Below, piece after piece: positions 1-6,346 of a stretch of DNA of 22,783 nt. Made by a program: the position numbers and the translations under genes. How positions within the stretch are numbered: position 1 is the first letter of the stretch; every line of letters starts with the position of its first letter. The stretch is from a virus. The stretch covers positions 1 through 22,783 of the IMG/VR virus record IMGVR_UViG_3300044949_001271. One strand, given 5' to 3'. The notes below the pieces were generated by a model that was not told the origin of the DNA, made no database searches, and saw only the letters and a program-made list of their open reading frames with translations.

Positions 1-251
1 CCAGCGGTCCCGCCCCAGAGGCGCCAAGCGATGCTGGCCGCGCTGGACTTGTCGTCCTTGGGATCGACGCTGTGACGGGCAAAGAACGACTTCATGCGCT
101 TCAGGGTAGACTCGCTCATGCCCTTGCCGTTGGCGAGGTCACGTGCGCGTGCAACCCCGACCTCGGTGCCACCGCGACCATGCTTCTTGCGGTCCTCGAG
201 CGCCTTGCGAGCGATCTGCTGAACAACTGACGGCGGCTTAGGGTTCTCCAT
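1..251 (-). CDS. AWxLWGG-family phage protein, C-terminus cut by window edge
   Basis: At least 83 residues are visible from an ATG at 251, with an AGGAGT Shine-Dalgarno at 263-258. The protein is basic and contains HGRGGTEVGVARARDLANG, a KRMKSFFARH stretch, then AWRLWGGTAG at the cut edge. I recognise this combination from phage proteins, sometimes as a module attached to prohead-protease or structural proteins, but I cannot give it a function. The reading frame is open to base 1, so the C-terminus is missing. It follows the ribbon-helix-helix gene on the same strand after 31 bp and probably shares its promoter. Confidence 0.8.
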   Translation of the reverse strand, partial: MENPKPPSVVQQIARKALEDRKKHGRGGTEVGVARARDLANGKGMSESTLKRMKSFFARHSVDPKDDKSSAASIAWRLWGGTA

Positions 252-282
252 CGGCAGACTCCTTTGGCGCAGCATACGCTTG

Positions 283-456
283 TTACTTGCGCGTCCGCAA
301 CCGCTCGCGCACGGCGTCTGCCACCCAGCGGGAGATGGTCTTGGCGTCGGCGTCTGCCGCCTGCTTCAGTGCCTCGCGCTCCATGTCGTTGAGGTCGTAC
401 AGCACGATGCGCCGCTTGTACGCGGGCCGCGATCCGGTCTTCTGCTTGCCACCCAT
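283..456 (-). CDS. Small ribbon-helix-helix DNA-binding protein
   Basis: A 57-aa basic protein. The ATG at 456 is preceded by GAGGTG three bases upstream. Residues 13-57 have the CopG/Arc-like pattern: a short beta strand (RRIVLYDL), then two helices (DMEREALKQAADADAK and ISRWVADAVRERLR). Proteins of this type bind DNA as dimers through the beta strand and often repress their own promoter. A perfect 9-bp inverted repeat surrounds the candidate promoter upstream (536-593), which fits autoregulation, though that is inference. Upstream GTG codons in frame would add a few residues; the ATG was chosen for its ribosome binding site. Confidence 0.75.
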   Translation of the reverse strand: MGGKQKTGSRPAYKRRIVLYDLNDMEREALKQAADADAKTISRWVADAVRERLRTRK

Positions 457-535
457 ATGCACCTCGAAATGCACGCACCGGAGCGGGCCTACTTGGCTGG
501 ATGCCAAGGCTCTCGCAAGCCGCGACCCGTCCGAT

Positions 536-593
536 GCGTGATGCCAGTTGAGCCCCATGCCCAAACAGACACTCGCATCATATAGCATCACGC
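536..593. repeat. 9-bp inverted repeat around the RHH gene promoter
   Basis: GCGTGATGC at 536-544 is matched by its exact reverse complement GCATCACGC at 585-593. The right arm abuts the candidate -10 element (579-584). This is a plausible operator for the ribbon-helix-helix protein encoded just downstream on the minus strand. Confidence 0.5.
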
Positions 594-607
594 CTGACGC
601 CACACAA
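579..607 (-). promoter_or_regulatory. Candidate leftward promoter for the RHH gene
   Basis: On the minus strand, TTGTGT (607-602) and TATATG (584-579) are separated by 17 bp. The -35 match is weak (3 of 6) and the -10 is moderate; an overlapping TATGAT (582-577) matches 5 of 6 at a longer spacing. It lies just past the SSB operon terminator, where a new promoter would be needed. Confidence 0.4.
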
Positions 608-610
608 GAG

Positions 611-649
611 GGAAAAGAGAAGGGCGCCCCGGTTGCCCGAGACGCCCTT
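611..649 (-). terminator. Rho-independent terminator of the leftward early operon
   Basis: On the minus strand, AAGGGCG-TCTCGG (649-637), loop GCAA (636-633), then CCGGGG-CGCCCTT (632-620) form a 13-bp stem including two G-T pairs, with a GNRA-type tetraloop. A U-rich tail (CTCTTTTCC) follows at 619-611. It sits about 20 bp after the SSB stop codon and closes the operon. Confidence 0.85.
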
Positions 650-669
650 GGTCGTGCGGTGGTGTAGGT

Positions 670-1020
670 CTAGAACGGGTCGATGTCGTCGGACACGGGC
701 GCGGGGCGCGAGGCCGGCGCGGGCTCCGTGCGGAAGGCGTTCACCGACTGAGCGTTGAGCTCCAGCGAGGTGCCCTTGCCCTTGGCGCTCTCGTACTCGC
801 GCAGTTCGATGCTGCCGCTGCACGTCACAAGCGAGCCCTTCTTGACGTAGTTGCTGACGAACTCAGCGGTCTTGCCCCAGGCCGTGACGCGCACCCAGGT
901 CGTGGGCTTGTCCTTGCCCTGCGACACGGGGATGCTAAACCCCATCGCCTTGCCGTTGGCCTTGCTCTCAGGATCCTTTGCCACGTACCCAGTCACCGTA
1001 CCGTTGAACGCTCCAGCCAT
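670..1020 (-). CDS. ssb: Single-stranded DNA-binding protein
   Basis: A 116-aa OB-fold SSB. It begins MAGAFNGTVTGYVAKDPE and has the family segments TTWVRVTAWGKTAEFVSNYV and KGSLVTCSGSIELREYE (about residues 40-75). A proline- and serine-rich linker leads to the acidic tip DDIDPF, the C-terminal tail by which bacterial-type SSBs recruit replication and recombination partners. The ATG at 1020 has a GGAG Shine-Dalgarno. It is the last gene of the leftward operon that also encodes Bet and the nuclease, so it probably coats single strands during phage replication and recombination. The length is near the short end for phage SSBs. Confidence 0.93.
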   Translation of the reverse strand: MAGAFNGTVTGYVAKDPESKANGKAMGFSIPVSQGKDKPTTWVRVTAWGKTAEFVSNYVKKGSLVTCSGSIELREYESAKGKGTSLELNAQSVNAFRTEPAPASRPAPVSDDIDPF

Positions 1021-1039
1021 CTCTCACTCCACGCAGCCT

Positions 1040-1231
1040 CTATTGGCCGCTCTTATCCGGCGTCATGCCGGCATCCGTAAGGCCCGCCGCTTCCTTGATC
1101 CAGAGCGGTAGGTGCTCGTATTCCCATCTGTGTAGCGCGCCAAGTCGGCGCAGTTCAGCCATCGCTTCCGGCTTGTGGAGTTGGCTCGCTAGTTCGCACA
1201 GCCTCGCATACACAAGCTTGCTCTCGTCCAT
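1040..1231 (-). CDS. Small hypothetical protein
   Basis: A 63-aa soluble helical protein (MDESKLVYARLCELASQLH...). The ATG at 1231 has GAGGTGG upstream and forms a TGATG stop/start overlap with the 1231-1527 frame, the usual coupling in this operon. No recognised family. A sequence like HRWEYEHLPLWIKEAAGL suggests a compact helical fold. It ends 19 bp before the SSB start. Confidence 0.65.
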   Translation of the reverse strand: MDESKLVYARLCELASQLHKPEAMAELRRLGALHRWEYEHLPLWIKEAAGLTDAGMTPDKSGQ

Positions 1232-1343
1232 CAGCGACCACCTCGCGCAGCTTGGCCTCGGCTTCGATTAGTTCCCGTCGAGGAGCCCCGCGCCGTTGCG
1301 CTTGCACCCACTGAAGGGCTGCTATCCAGAGTTGGCTGTGCAT
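1155..1343 (-). CDS. Possible overlapping small protein in an alternate frame
   Basis: This 62-codon frame starts at ATG 1343 and overlaps both the tail of the 1231-1527 frame and the first 77 bp of the next gene. Its middle (ELIEAEAKLREVVADGREQ) reads like a normal amphipathic helix, while the competing frame there is a low-complexity Ser/Gly/Arg/Thr tail. Against it, no Shine-Dalgarno is visible before this ATG. Either it is a real overlapping gene or it marks a frameshift joining it to the upstream frame. Confidence 0.35.
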   Translation of the reverse strand: MHSQLWIAALQWVQAQRRGAPRRELIEAEAKLREVVADGREQACVCEAVRTSEPTPQAGSDG

Positions 1344-1527
1344 CGGAGGGACCACAGTACCACACCGCCTTTCGCTTGTGCCACTTTTCGGGTTTGCGTC
1401 CGGGGCATGGCTTCCAAGTGCTGGGATCGTATCCCTCGGTCACTGCCTGCTCAGGGAACACATAGTCGAGCGTGGCCTCGCCAACGATGACGCCCAGCAC
1501 GACTGCGGTCAGGATTGCTCGGAGCAT
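1231..1527 (-). CDS. Small membrane-anchored or exported protein, C-terminus uncertain
   Basis: A 98-aa frame from ATG 1527, with AGGAG eight bases upstream. Residues 1-19 (MLRAILTAVVLGVIVGEA) form a hydrophobic segment, either a signal anchor or a signal peptide. A tryptophan-rich region with two cysteines follows (TWKPCPGRKPEKWHKRKAVW). After WYCGPSD, at about residue 62, the sequence becomes low-complexity and may be the shadow of the overlapping 1155-1343 frame. The stop overlaps the next start (TGATG), which supports this frame being translated to its end. No family recognised. Confidence 0.6.
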   Translation of the reverse strand: MLRAILTAVVLGVIVGEATLDYVFPEQAVTEGYDPSTWKPCPGRKPEKWHKRKAVWYCGPSDAQPTLDSSPSVGASATARGSSTGTNRSRGQAARGGR

Positions 1528-1646
1528 CGCACCAACTCCTCCAGTAGCCGCCGGATCTCCTGCACGAGCGCCCGCACGGTGGTTGCGTCCGGGCCGATCC
1601 GGGTTTCGTATGCTTCCTCAATACGCTCCAGTTCTTCCTCGGTCAC
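1509..1646 (-). CDS. Very small helical protein (45 aa)
   Basis: A 45-residue acidic protein starting at GTG 1646, whose GTGA overlaps the stop of the preceding gene (1643). The sequence MTEEELERIEEAYE followed by VRALVQEIRRLLEELVR is consistent with two helices, the second amphipathic. It overlaps the start of the next gene by 19 bp, whose Shine-Dalgarno lies within it. No family recognised. The coupling on both sides and the clean heptad-like pattern are the evidence that it is real. Confidence 0.6.
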   Translation of the reverse strand: MTEEELERIEEAYETRIGPDATTVRALVQEIRRLLEELVRCSEQS

Positions 1647-1909
1647 GGCTTGTCCTCGGGCACCGGCAGGGCGCGGATACGCCCCTCCAGTACGCTGCGG
1701 TAGGTCTGGAGCAGCATGGTATCGCTGCCCACGCAGGACGCTGCCGCCTCGCGCATCGCTTCCGCGCCTCGCTTAAACGCCTCCTCGACCGCCTTGCTCT
1801 TACGGGGCTTTCGTCGTCGGTGCATGGGGCAGGTAGTCCCGCCTTGGCAGCAGGGCACACCGTCAGTCTCAAACCAGCAGCGCCCTTCGTCGTCGCTCCA
1901 GCTTGGCAT
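1643..1909 (-). CDS. Hypothetical protein with the EAMREAA / IRALPxP tail
   Basis: An 88-aa protein from ATG 1909, with GGAGG upstream. The N-terminal 30 residues carry three cysteines and a histidine (CWFETDGVPCCQGG, then CPMH), possibly a zinc site. The C-terminal half has KRGAEAMREAAASC and ends GRIRALPVPEDKP. The same tail occurs in the adjacent gene (1910-2518) and in 11824-12009 on the other strand. This tail is frequent in phage hypothetical proteins and its role is not known to me. It starts directly after the TAG of the preceding gene. Confidence 0.7.
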   Translation of the reverse strand: MPSWSDDEGRCWFETDGVPCCQGGTTCPMHRRRKPRKSKAVEEAFKRGAEAMREAAASCVGSDTMLLQTYRSVLEGRIRALPVPEDKP

Positions 1910-2518
1910 CTACTTGTCCTCCGGTATCGGCAGGGCGCGGATTCTGGTGGCAGCGTTCTGCGCCGTTCCCTGTTCGGTCAGCATCCCGCGCACGTTCGCC
2001 ATTTCGTCGGAGAGCGCCCAGCACTCACGCGCCGCCGCCTCGCGCATCGCCTCGGCTCCGCGACGGTAGGCCGCATCTGCGAGGTGCCACGGTGTCCAGT
2101 AGCCGTCAGCCATCGGAACGGCAATCGGCGCGGTCGGCCCGTTCCATCGGATGCCGTAGCGCGGGAGGCCATCTCCATCAGGTGGGCGCGGCGGAAGTTC
2201 TGGCTTGGCTCCACGCAGCCGCTCGACCTCGGCCCGCGCTTCGTCGCGTTCGCGCTGCGCTGTAAGCATCCCTTCCCACAGCCCGTTCACATAGGCGTCG
2301 GCGGGTTCGTCCGTAGGCAGGCCCTCGCTGTATCCCTTCACCGGCTCCGCGAGCGCGGCGTCGATGCGCTGGCGTATGTCGCGCAGCAAGTCATCTACGG
2401 GCGGCGCATCATCTACAGCCTCACACGCCCATCCTTGCAGGGCGTCAATATCCAACACCAAGTGAATAGCGGCTCGCGCCTCCGCGAGCAGCGCCCGCAG
2501 TTTCTCAACCTCGCTCAT
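1910..2518 (-). CDS. Hypothetical coiled-coil protein with the EAMREAA / IRALPxP tail
   Basis: A 202-aa protein from ATG 2518, in an ATGA overlap with the preceding gene. The N-terminus is helical (EKLRALLAEARAAIHLVLD). Residues 85-105 form a charged coiled coil (QRERDEARAEVERLRG). A proline-rich linker (KPELPPRPPDGDG) is followed by a tryptophan-containing segment and the tail YRRGAEAMREAAA...TRIRALPIPEDK. It resembles the modular early-region proteins of many phages, where unrelated N-termini are joined to this tail. Function unknown. Confidence 0.75.
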   Translation of the reverse strand: MSEVEKLRALLAEARAAIHLVLDIDALQGWACEAVDDAPPVDDLLRDIRQRIDAALAEPVKGYSEGLPTDEPADAYVNGLWEGMLTAQRERDEARAEVERLRGAKPELPPRPPDGDGLPRYGIRWNGPTAPIAVPMADGYWTPWHLADAAYRRGAEAMREAAARECWALSDEMANVRGMLTEQGTAQNAATRIRALPIPEDK

Positions 2519-2850
2519 GGCTCGCCCACCTGCATCCGCATGACCCGATCAGCCATCGCGTTGCGCTGACGCCGCGTTTCCTCTTCGATCACGCCCTGCG
2601 GCATCACATCGTCGGGCCAACGGATCACGCGGGCGATCATGTCGCGCACTTGGGTTGCACGCTGACGCAAGCGCAGATTCTCGGCGGCGAGGTACTGCGC
2701 GAGGTCGAGCGCCTCCTCGAGCGCCATCTGGTTCCAATCGTAGGCGTCGGTGTGCTCCAAGCCACGCCCATAGGTCTCGCGTCCCTTGCGACGACGCTGC
2801 GCGATGAGCCCGTCGAAGTGGAGTTCCGCGTCGGTGCGCGCGCGGTTCAC
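2515..2850 (-). CDS. Phage hypothetical protein, 'YGRGLE...EEALDLAQYL' family
   Basis: A 111-aa protein from ATG 2850, overlapping the previous gene by ATGA. It contains RRKGRETYGRGLEHTDAYDW followed by EEALDLAQYLAAENLRLRQR. The combination of 'tYG.gLe' with 'EEaLDLaqYL' is common in phage early genes, and its acidic helix resembles all-alpha nucleotide pyrophosphohydrolases. Without the full metal-binding pattern I do not assign that activity. The C-terminal half is arginine-rich and helical. Confidence 0.75.
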   Translation of the reverse strand: MNRARTDAELHFDGLIAQRRRKGRETYGRGLEHTDAYDWNQMALEEALDLAQYLAAENLRLRQRATQVRDMIARVIRWPDDVMPQGVIEEETRRQRNAMADRVMRMQVGEP

Positions 2851-3131
2851 TTGCTGCCGCCCTTCTTGAACTTCTTGAGGTTCTCAGGCGTGCGAGCCTC
2901 GGGCATGAGGTAGCTGAAGCGGCGGTGGGTGTTGAGCACGCCGGTCACGGGGCAGGGCTTTGCCTGGGCCTTGGTGCCCTTCTCGGGGCCGCGCTGCTTG
3001 GGCTCCACCACCGGAGTCGGCGTAGCGGGCGTGTCGCGCACGATGGCGCTGACCTGGCGGCGCACCTCGTCGTTGATGAAGTTGCGGAGGTCGATCTGGA
3101 ACTGGTGCAGAACGATGTTGAGCTCATCCAT
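2847..3131 (-). CDS. Hypothetical protein with RGPxKGT...PCP...NTHRRFSY motif
   Basis: A 94-aa basic protein from ATG 3131. An N-terminal helix (IVLHQFQIDLRNFINDEVRR) leads through a proline/threonine linker to KQRGPEKGTKAQAKPCPV and then TGVLNTHRRFSYLMPEAR. The tail is lysine-rich. It shares the RGPxKGT-PCP-G-N-R pattern with the zinc-binding protein at 12263-12805 on the opposite strand, so the two may be distant paralogues. Only one cysteine remains here. It overlaps both neighbours by a few bases. Function unknown. Confidence 0.7.
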   Translation of the reverse strand: MDELNIVLHQFQIDLRNFINDEVRRQVSAIVRDTPATPTPVVEPKQRGPEKGTKAQAKPCPVTGVLNTHRRFSYLMPEARTPENLKKFKKGGSK

Positions 3132-3336
3132 GTCGTCGCTTCTCTTTCTTTCGGAGGCTCTTCGCGGCCTCCGTTGCTAGGTGCCGCTCACCCTTGAGCG
3201 GCTTGTTCTTGAGCGCCTCGCGCTTTGCGATGGCACGCTCACAGAATCCACACATTGATCGCTCGGGAGCGATCCACTGGCCGTCGCACGCCACTTGTGC
3301 GGGGCACATATCCCAGATGGTCTTGTACCGGCTCAT
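3124..3336 (-). CDS. Small cysteine-containing basic protein, possible zinc finger
   Basis: A 70-aa protein from ATG 3336 (ATGA overlap with the previous gene). Four cysteines (CPAQVAC and CGFC) in the first 35 residues could coordinate one zinc ion, followed by a lysine/arginine-rich helix (SLRKKEKRRHG) suited to nucleic-acid contact. No family recognised. The position in the recombination operon suggests a DNA- or RNA-binding accessory role, but that is inference. Confidence 0.65.
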   Translation of the reverse strand: MSRYKTIWDMCPAQVACDGQWIAPERSMCGFCERAIAKREALKNKPLKGERHLATEAAKSLRKKEKRRHG

Positions 3337-3677
3337 TTGCTCACAAGGCGAGAGAAGACGCCAACCATGATGGCGCGAGCGATCTTCTCGGCGTCGGTCA
3401 GAGGCGGCTTCTTGTCCTTGTCGGTCGCAGGCTTCCTCTTGACCGGAGGCGTGGGCTTGGCCTTGATCTCTAACGCGGGCGCGATGCGGTACACCCAGAC
3501 ACCGATGTCATCGTAACGCTTCTCGACGTTGAAGCCGCCGTGCTTGGGGTTCCGCAGTTGGCGCATGAGCGACGACACGCTGTCGCGCTTGCCGCCGGTC
3601 GTGCTGGCGATGTAGTCCAACGAGCGCCACTGGTTGTCGAGCATAATCCTGCGAACACGGTCGATCATCCTGTCCAT
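3333..3677 (-). CDS. Winged-helix-like DNA-binding protein
   Basis: A 114-aa protein. The ATG at 3677 lies in a TGATG overlap with the nuclease gene and has GGGAGGTGGAG upstream. Residues 1-66 resemble a winged helix: two helices (DRVRRIMLDNQ, SLDYIASTTG), a recognition-like helix (KRDSVSSLMRQLRNP) and a wing (NVEKRYDDIGVWVYRI). A lysine/proline linker leads to a helical C-terminus (DAEKIARAIMVGVFSRL). It may regulate transcription or assist recombination; the sequence does not decide. Confidence 0.7.
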   Translation of the reverse strand: MDRMIDRVRRIMLDNQWRSLDYIASTTGGKRDSVSSLMRQLRNPKHGGFNVEKRYDDIGVWVYRIAPALEIKAKPTPPVKRKPATDKDKKPPLTDAEKIARAIMVGVFSRLVSK

Positions 3678-4816
3678 CACTCCACCTCCCGGTAACTGTC
3701 CACCGTTGTCGTGCGGGTAGCGCCCGCCGCGCGCAGCTCGCTCATCACGTTGTCGAGCTTCTCCCTGAGTTCCTTGCCCTTGAGGCCAGCGGCCTTGAGT
3801 TCTCGTTCGATGCCGGCCTTGGAAACGCTGATCTTGGGCTCGAGAGCCTTCTCGGCGCCGGCCATGCTGATGATCGCGATCCCCATCGCGTTGGCGTCAC
3901 CGTTGAGGTTGATCGACTCGCGGTCCACGCTGGTCCGCACCCAACGCTTGCCAGTGGGGAGCCGGATGCCCTCCTCGTTCTTGTTCGCGGCGTACAACTT
4001 GAGCGCGCCCTCAAGCTGCTCGCACGCAGCCTGCACCTGGCGCAGTTTCATCAGCAGGTTGCCGGCGTTGTCGTCGTTGATCTCCAACTTGATCGGAGCC
4101 GGCGGTGCGATGGCGGTCGTCGCAGCGTTGGTCGTCGGGCAGACGGCGACAGCGCGGCAGCGGTGGCAGTGCGAGCCGGACTGAGGCAGAGCGGTGGGCA
4201 CCGACTGCACCAGGCGCTGAACCTCATGGGCGACCGCGTCGAGCTCAAGCGAGTCAAGGGTGTGCGAGGTGCTGGTGACGCCGTTGGTGGTGATGCGGAC
4301 GACGTGGATCGTAACGCTGTCCACGCGGTGCGCGCGAGCGACCATCAAGGCGTACAGGCGCAACTGCCAGTTGTCCTCGGCATCGGCGGGACCGGGGCCA
4401 AAGCCGCTGGTCGTCTTCCAGTCCACGACGTGCGCGTGCTCATCGTCTAGCGCGAGGGCGTCAATCGTGCCAGGGATCTCGGACGCGCTGACCTCGTAGC
4501 CTCGCCCGACGTTCTCACCGATCAGACGCGCGGCGTCACGCTGCACGTCGTAGGCGTAGGCGACCTCGGCCTTCCACTGGTTGGCGGCGAGCGGCGAGGT
4601 GCTCCACCACTGCATCCACTCGCGGAAGAGATCCATGCCGTCGTCGGTGGACAACTTCACGTCGCGCTTGGTGAGCACGCCCTCAATGGCCGCGTGAACC
4701 TCGGTGCCGATCAGCATGGCGTCCGAGGGCGGCAGGGCGGGCGGCGCGACGACATCCTCGCGAGCCCACCACTGGCACTTGCGGAGGACCGGGAGCGTGG
4801 AGCCGGTGATCTTCAT
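3677..4816 (-). CDS. PD-(D/E)XK (RecB/Cas4-like) nuclease with likely Fe-S cluster
   Basis: A 379-aa nuclease, probably the exonuclease partner of Bet. The motifs in order are TEVH (His41), GTID (Asp119), VDWKT (Asp132, Lys134) and QLRLY (Gln151, Tyr155), which together form the RecB-family active site. Cys14 and the C-terminal trio Cys217-x2-Cys220-x5-Cys226 match the four-cysteine iron-sulphur arrangement of Cas4 and AddB nucleases. Residues 230-379 form an additional helical and basic domain of unknown role. The ATG at 4816 overlaps the preceding stop. In this operon it would resect DNA ends to expose the strand that Bet anneals. The family assignment is strong; its polarity is not readable from sequence. 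Confidence 0.88.
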   Translation of the reverse strand: MKITGSTLPVLRKCQWWAREDVVAPPALPPSDAMLIGTEVHAAIEGVLTKRDVKLSTDDGMDLFREWMQWWSTSPLAANQWKAEVAYAYDVQRDAARLIGENVGRGYEVSASEIPGTIDALALDDEHAHVVDWKTTSGFGPGPADAEDNWQLRLYALMVARAHRVDSVTIHVVRITTNGVTSTSHTLDSLELDAVAHEVQRLVQSVPTALPQSGSHCHRCRAVAVCPTTNAATTAIAPPAPIKLEINDDNAGNLLMKLRQVQAACEQLEGALKLYAANKNEEGIRLPTGKRWVRTSVDRESINLNGDANAMGIAIISMAGAEKALEPKISVSKAGIERELKAAGLKGKELREKLDNVMSELRAAGATRTTTVDSYREVE

Positions 4817-5004
4817 TTGAAAAACCCCTTTGTCACTTTTGCCTTCAACTGGTCAAGTTCCAGAGTGCGTTCGTGCAGTCGTTCGTTGACAGAATCCAGC
4901 GCCATCCGAAGGTTGGATAAGTCTTGCCGCTGCTCAATGATTCTGGCTTCAGCGGCTTCTGCGGCCTCGCGCCAGTAGATGATCATTTCTTCGCGGGTCT
5001 TCAC
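4813..5004 (-). CDS. Small coiled-coil protein
   Basis: A 63-aa, almost entirely helical protein from GTG 5004, whose GTGA overlaps the Bet stop. Residues 1-57 carry a continuous heptad pattern (AAEARIIEQRQDL, LRMALDSVNERLHE, LELDQLKAKV). The stop overlaps the nuclease ATG. It is translated between Bet and the nuclease, so it may bridge or regulate them, but there is no family match to support that. Confidence 0.7.
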   Translation of the reverse strand: MKTREEMIIYWREAAEAAEARIIEQRQDLSNLRMALDSVNERLHERTLELDQLKAKVTKGFFK

Positions 5005-5729
5005 GCGACCTCCTGACGGCGAGCGTTGTAGCGGGCGCGGAGGTCCGACTGCTCCTGCGCGGTCATGTCACCCTTGGCGGCGCTGATGCGACCGGCCACG
5101 ATCTTGAGGGCGTCCAAGGTGCTGGCGTCTGCGATGGCGTTGACGGCGGCGGTGTACGCGGCGCTCATCGACGGCGCGGCGGGGAACTCAATGCCGTCAT
5201 CCTGGGGCTGCACGACGACGACAGGGCGCTCGACGGGGCGCTCCTCGCGCTGCGCCTGATCCATCTCCTCGGCGGCGTACAGGCCGGACAGGTCGCTGCT
5301 GAACGCGCGGCGCAGGGCTCGAGCCTCGGCGCACTTGGCGAGCATCACGCGGGGCATCTTCTTCCAGATGGGCGACGAGCCACGGTACTCCTCGTAGAAC
5401 GCCGACTCCTCAACGTCGAACCAAGTGCCGTTGACGAACTTTTTGACGCTGACGAACGCGGCGACAAGGTTCTTGCTGTCGTCGTACTCGTAGCGGGTGG
5501 CGCCGGGAGCGTAGCAGTTGGTGCGCTCCGCGATGGCGCGGAGGCCGTCGATGCTGACGATGATGCCCTGCGGCGTGAAGTAGACCTGCTTGACGAACGG
5601 GTCCAGCCCGCGCGACTTGCAGACCTGAAGGAACAGAGCGAGCTGCGCGTCGTTGGCGCCCTTGGCGACGGTCTGCTTGATGGTGTCGATCTGCTCGCGG
5701 GTCCAGTCGGTCTTGGTGATGGCGGTCAT
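5001..5729 (-). CDS. bet: Bet/RecT-family single-strand annealing recombinase
   Basis: A 242-aa protein of the phage recombination protein Bet family (lambda Red beta-like). Family features: the N-terminal KGANDAQLALFLQVCKSRGL and DPFVKQVYFTPQG, IVSIDGLRAIAERT (compare the VGVDGW segment of lambda Bet), then PRVMLAKCAEARALRRAF and the ending SGLYAAEEM near residue 172. The variable C-terminus contains proline/valine repeats and a helical end. Such proteins bind single-stranded DNA and anneal complementary strands. It is encoded with the nuclease and SSB, as in other phage two-component recombination systems. The ATG at 5729 was taken as the start. Confidence 0.92.
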   Translation of the reverse strand: MTAITKTDWTREQIDTIKQTVAKGANDAQLALFLQVCKSRGLDPFVKQVYFTPQGIIVSIDGLRAIAERTNCYAPGATRYEYDDSKNLVAAFVSVKKFVNGTWFDVEESAFYEEYRGSSPIWKKMPRVMLAKCAEARALRRAFSSDLSGLYAAEEMDQAQREERPVERPVVVVQPQDDGIEFPAAPSMSAAYTAAVNAIADASTLDALKIVAGRISAAKGDMTAQEQSDLRARYNARRQEVA

Positions 5730-5736
5730 CGTGTCC

Positions 5737-5955
5737 TCAGTTCAGGTTGAAGCGGTTGGCGTTCTCAAGGTTGATGTCGTGCATCAGGACGCGGCGGGAG
5801 AGGCAGGCGTGCCCGTAGCGGCAGAGGAAGCCGTTAAACTCCTCCTCATCCATGTCCCCGTCGTAGCGGGCCTGCGCGGCCTGAAGCAGTTGGATGCCCC
5901 GCAACTGCTCCTCGCGCTTGGCGTCTGCCAGGATCTTCTGCTGCTCGGCGGTCAT
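5737..5955 (-). CDS. Small hypothetical protein
   Basis: A 72-aa protein from ATG 5955 (TAATG overlap with the preceding stop), with GGAGG upstream. The N-terminal helix (EQQKILADAKREEQLRGIQL) is charged, and the second half is acidic, then aromatic with two cysteines (NGFLCRYGHACLS). It is the second gene of the leftward operon, seven bases before Bet. No family recognised. Confidence 0.7.
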   Translation of the reverse strand: MTAEQQKILADAKREEQLRGIQLLQAAQARYDGDMDEEEFNGFLCRYGHACLSRRVLMHDINLENANRFNLN

Positions 5956-6152
5956 TACGCGGCCTCCTTGCTGGCGGCGATGCGCGCGTCGATCTCGGCG
6001 TACCACTCGGCCTGAGTGGCGCGGTAGATCTCGAGGGCGTCGAGCGAGAGCTGCGTCAGCTTGCCGGCAAACTGCACGTCGTGATTGACGTGGTACGCGA
6101 GAGCCATCGCTGCCTCTTCATGCCTGCGGAAGGTGGTCTTGTCGTTCGTCAC
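5955..6152 (-). CDS. First gene of the leftward operon, small hypothetical protein
   Basis: A 65-aa helical protein from GTG 6152, with GGAGG upstream. It begins MTNDKTTFRRHEEAAMALAY and ends in a helix with AEWYAEIDARIAASKEAA. The distance from the promoter (-10 at 6197-6192) to the start is about 40 bp. First position after an early promoter is often used for host-takeover or regulatory proteins, but I see no family signature. Confidence 0.7.
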   Translation of the reverse strand: MTNDKTTFRRHEEAAMALAYHVNHDVQFAGKLTQLSLDALEIYRATQAEWYAEIDARIAASKEAA

Positions 6153-6191
6153 TGCGTCCTCCGTGTTGGTCGCTCACTTGCGACGTTGGGC

Positions 6192-6220
6192 ACTCTAGCC
6201 ATGTCCGCTTGTCGAGTCAA
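6192..6220 (-). promoter_or_regulatory. Early leftward promoter
   Basis: On the minus strand, TTGACT (6220-6215; 5 of 6 matches to consensus) and TAGAGT (6197-6192; 4 of 6) are separated by exactly 17 bp. Transcription would start near 6185 and read into the recombination operon. It lies between divergent gene blocks, and its -35 overlaps the TGTCGA/TCGACA inverted repeat. Confidence 0.8.
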
Positions 6221-6232
6221 AATAAATCGACA
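6210..6232. promoter_or_regulatory. Candidate operator (TGTCGA-N11-TCGACA)
   Basis: A perfect 6-bp inverted repeat with an A-rich centre (arms 6210-6215 and 6227-6232) covers the -35 of the leftward promoter. It is a natural binding site for the Cro-like protein encoded at 6347-6568. The match of protein to site is inference. Confidence 0.55.
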
Positions 6233-6346
6233 CGGATGACGCAAGTGCCTGATTTTGCGGGCATCCGGTGAGCAGGAACTAAAGCCAGACACGCCGCCCT
6301 TGACGCTGCCGGTCGCCCTGGTGTACCTCGCCGGCAGGAGGTACGC

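Larger units (their letters stand above)
6175..6247. repeat. 8-bp inverted repeat flanking the early leftward promoter
   Basis: CACTTGCG at 6175-6182 and its exact reverse complement CGCAAGTG at 6240-6247 bracket the leftward promoter. The arms are 57 bp apart, which suggests paired half-sites or looping rather than a hairpin. Confidence 0.4.

Noticed and set aside
1472-2569. 365-codon plus-strand frame
   Set aside because: Antisense to several leftward genes joined by start/stop overlaps; composition biased to Arg/Ser/Ala/Pro.
2515-2850. MazG-like nucleotide pyrophosphohydrolase
   Set aside because: The EEALDLAQYL helix is suggestive, but the full set of metal-binding acidic residues in the expected spacing could not be seen.
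6300-6329. Rightward promoter TTGACG-18-TACCTC before the HTH gene
   Set aside because: The -10 matches only 3 of 6 and the implied start lies on the Shine-Dalgarno, so it is not convincing as the HTH gene's promoter.
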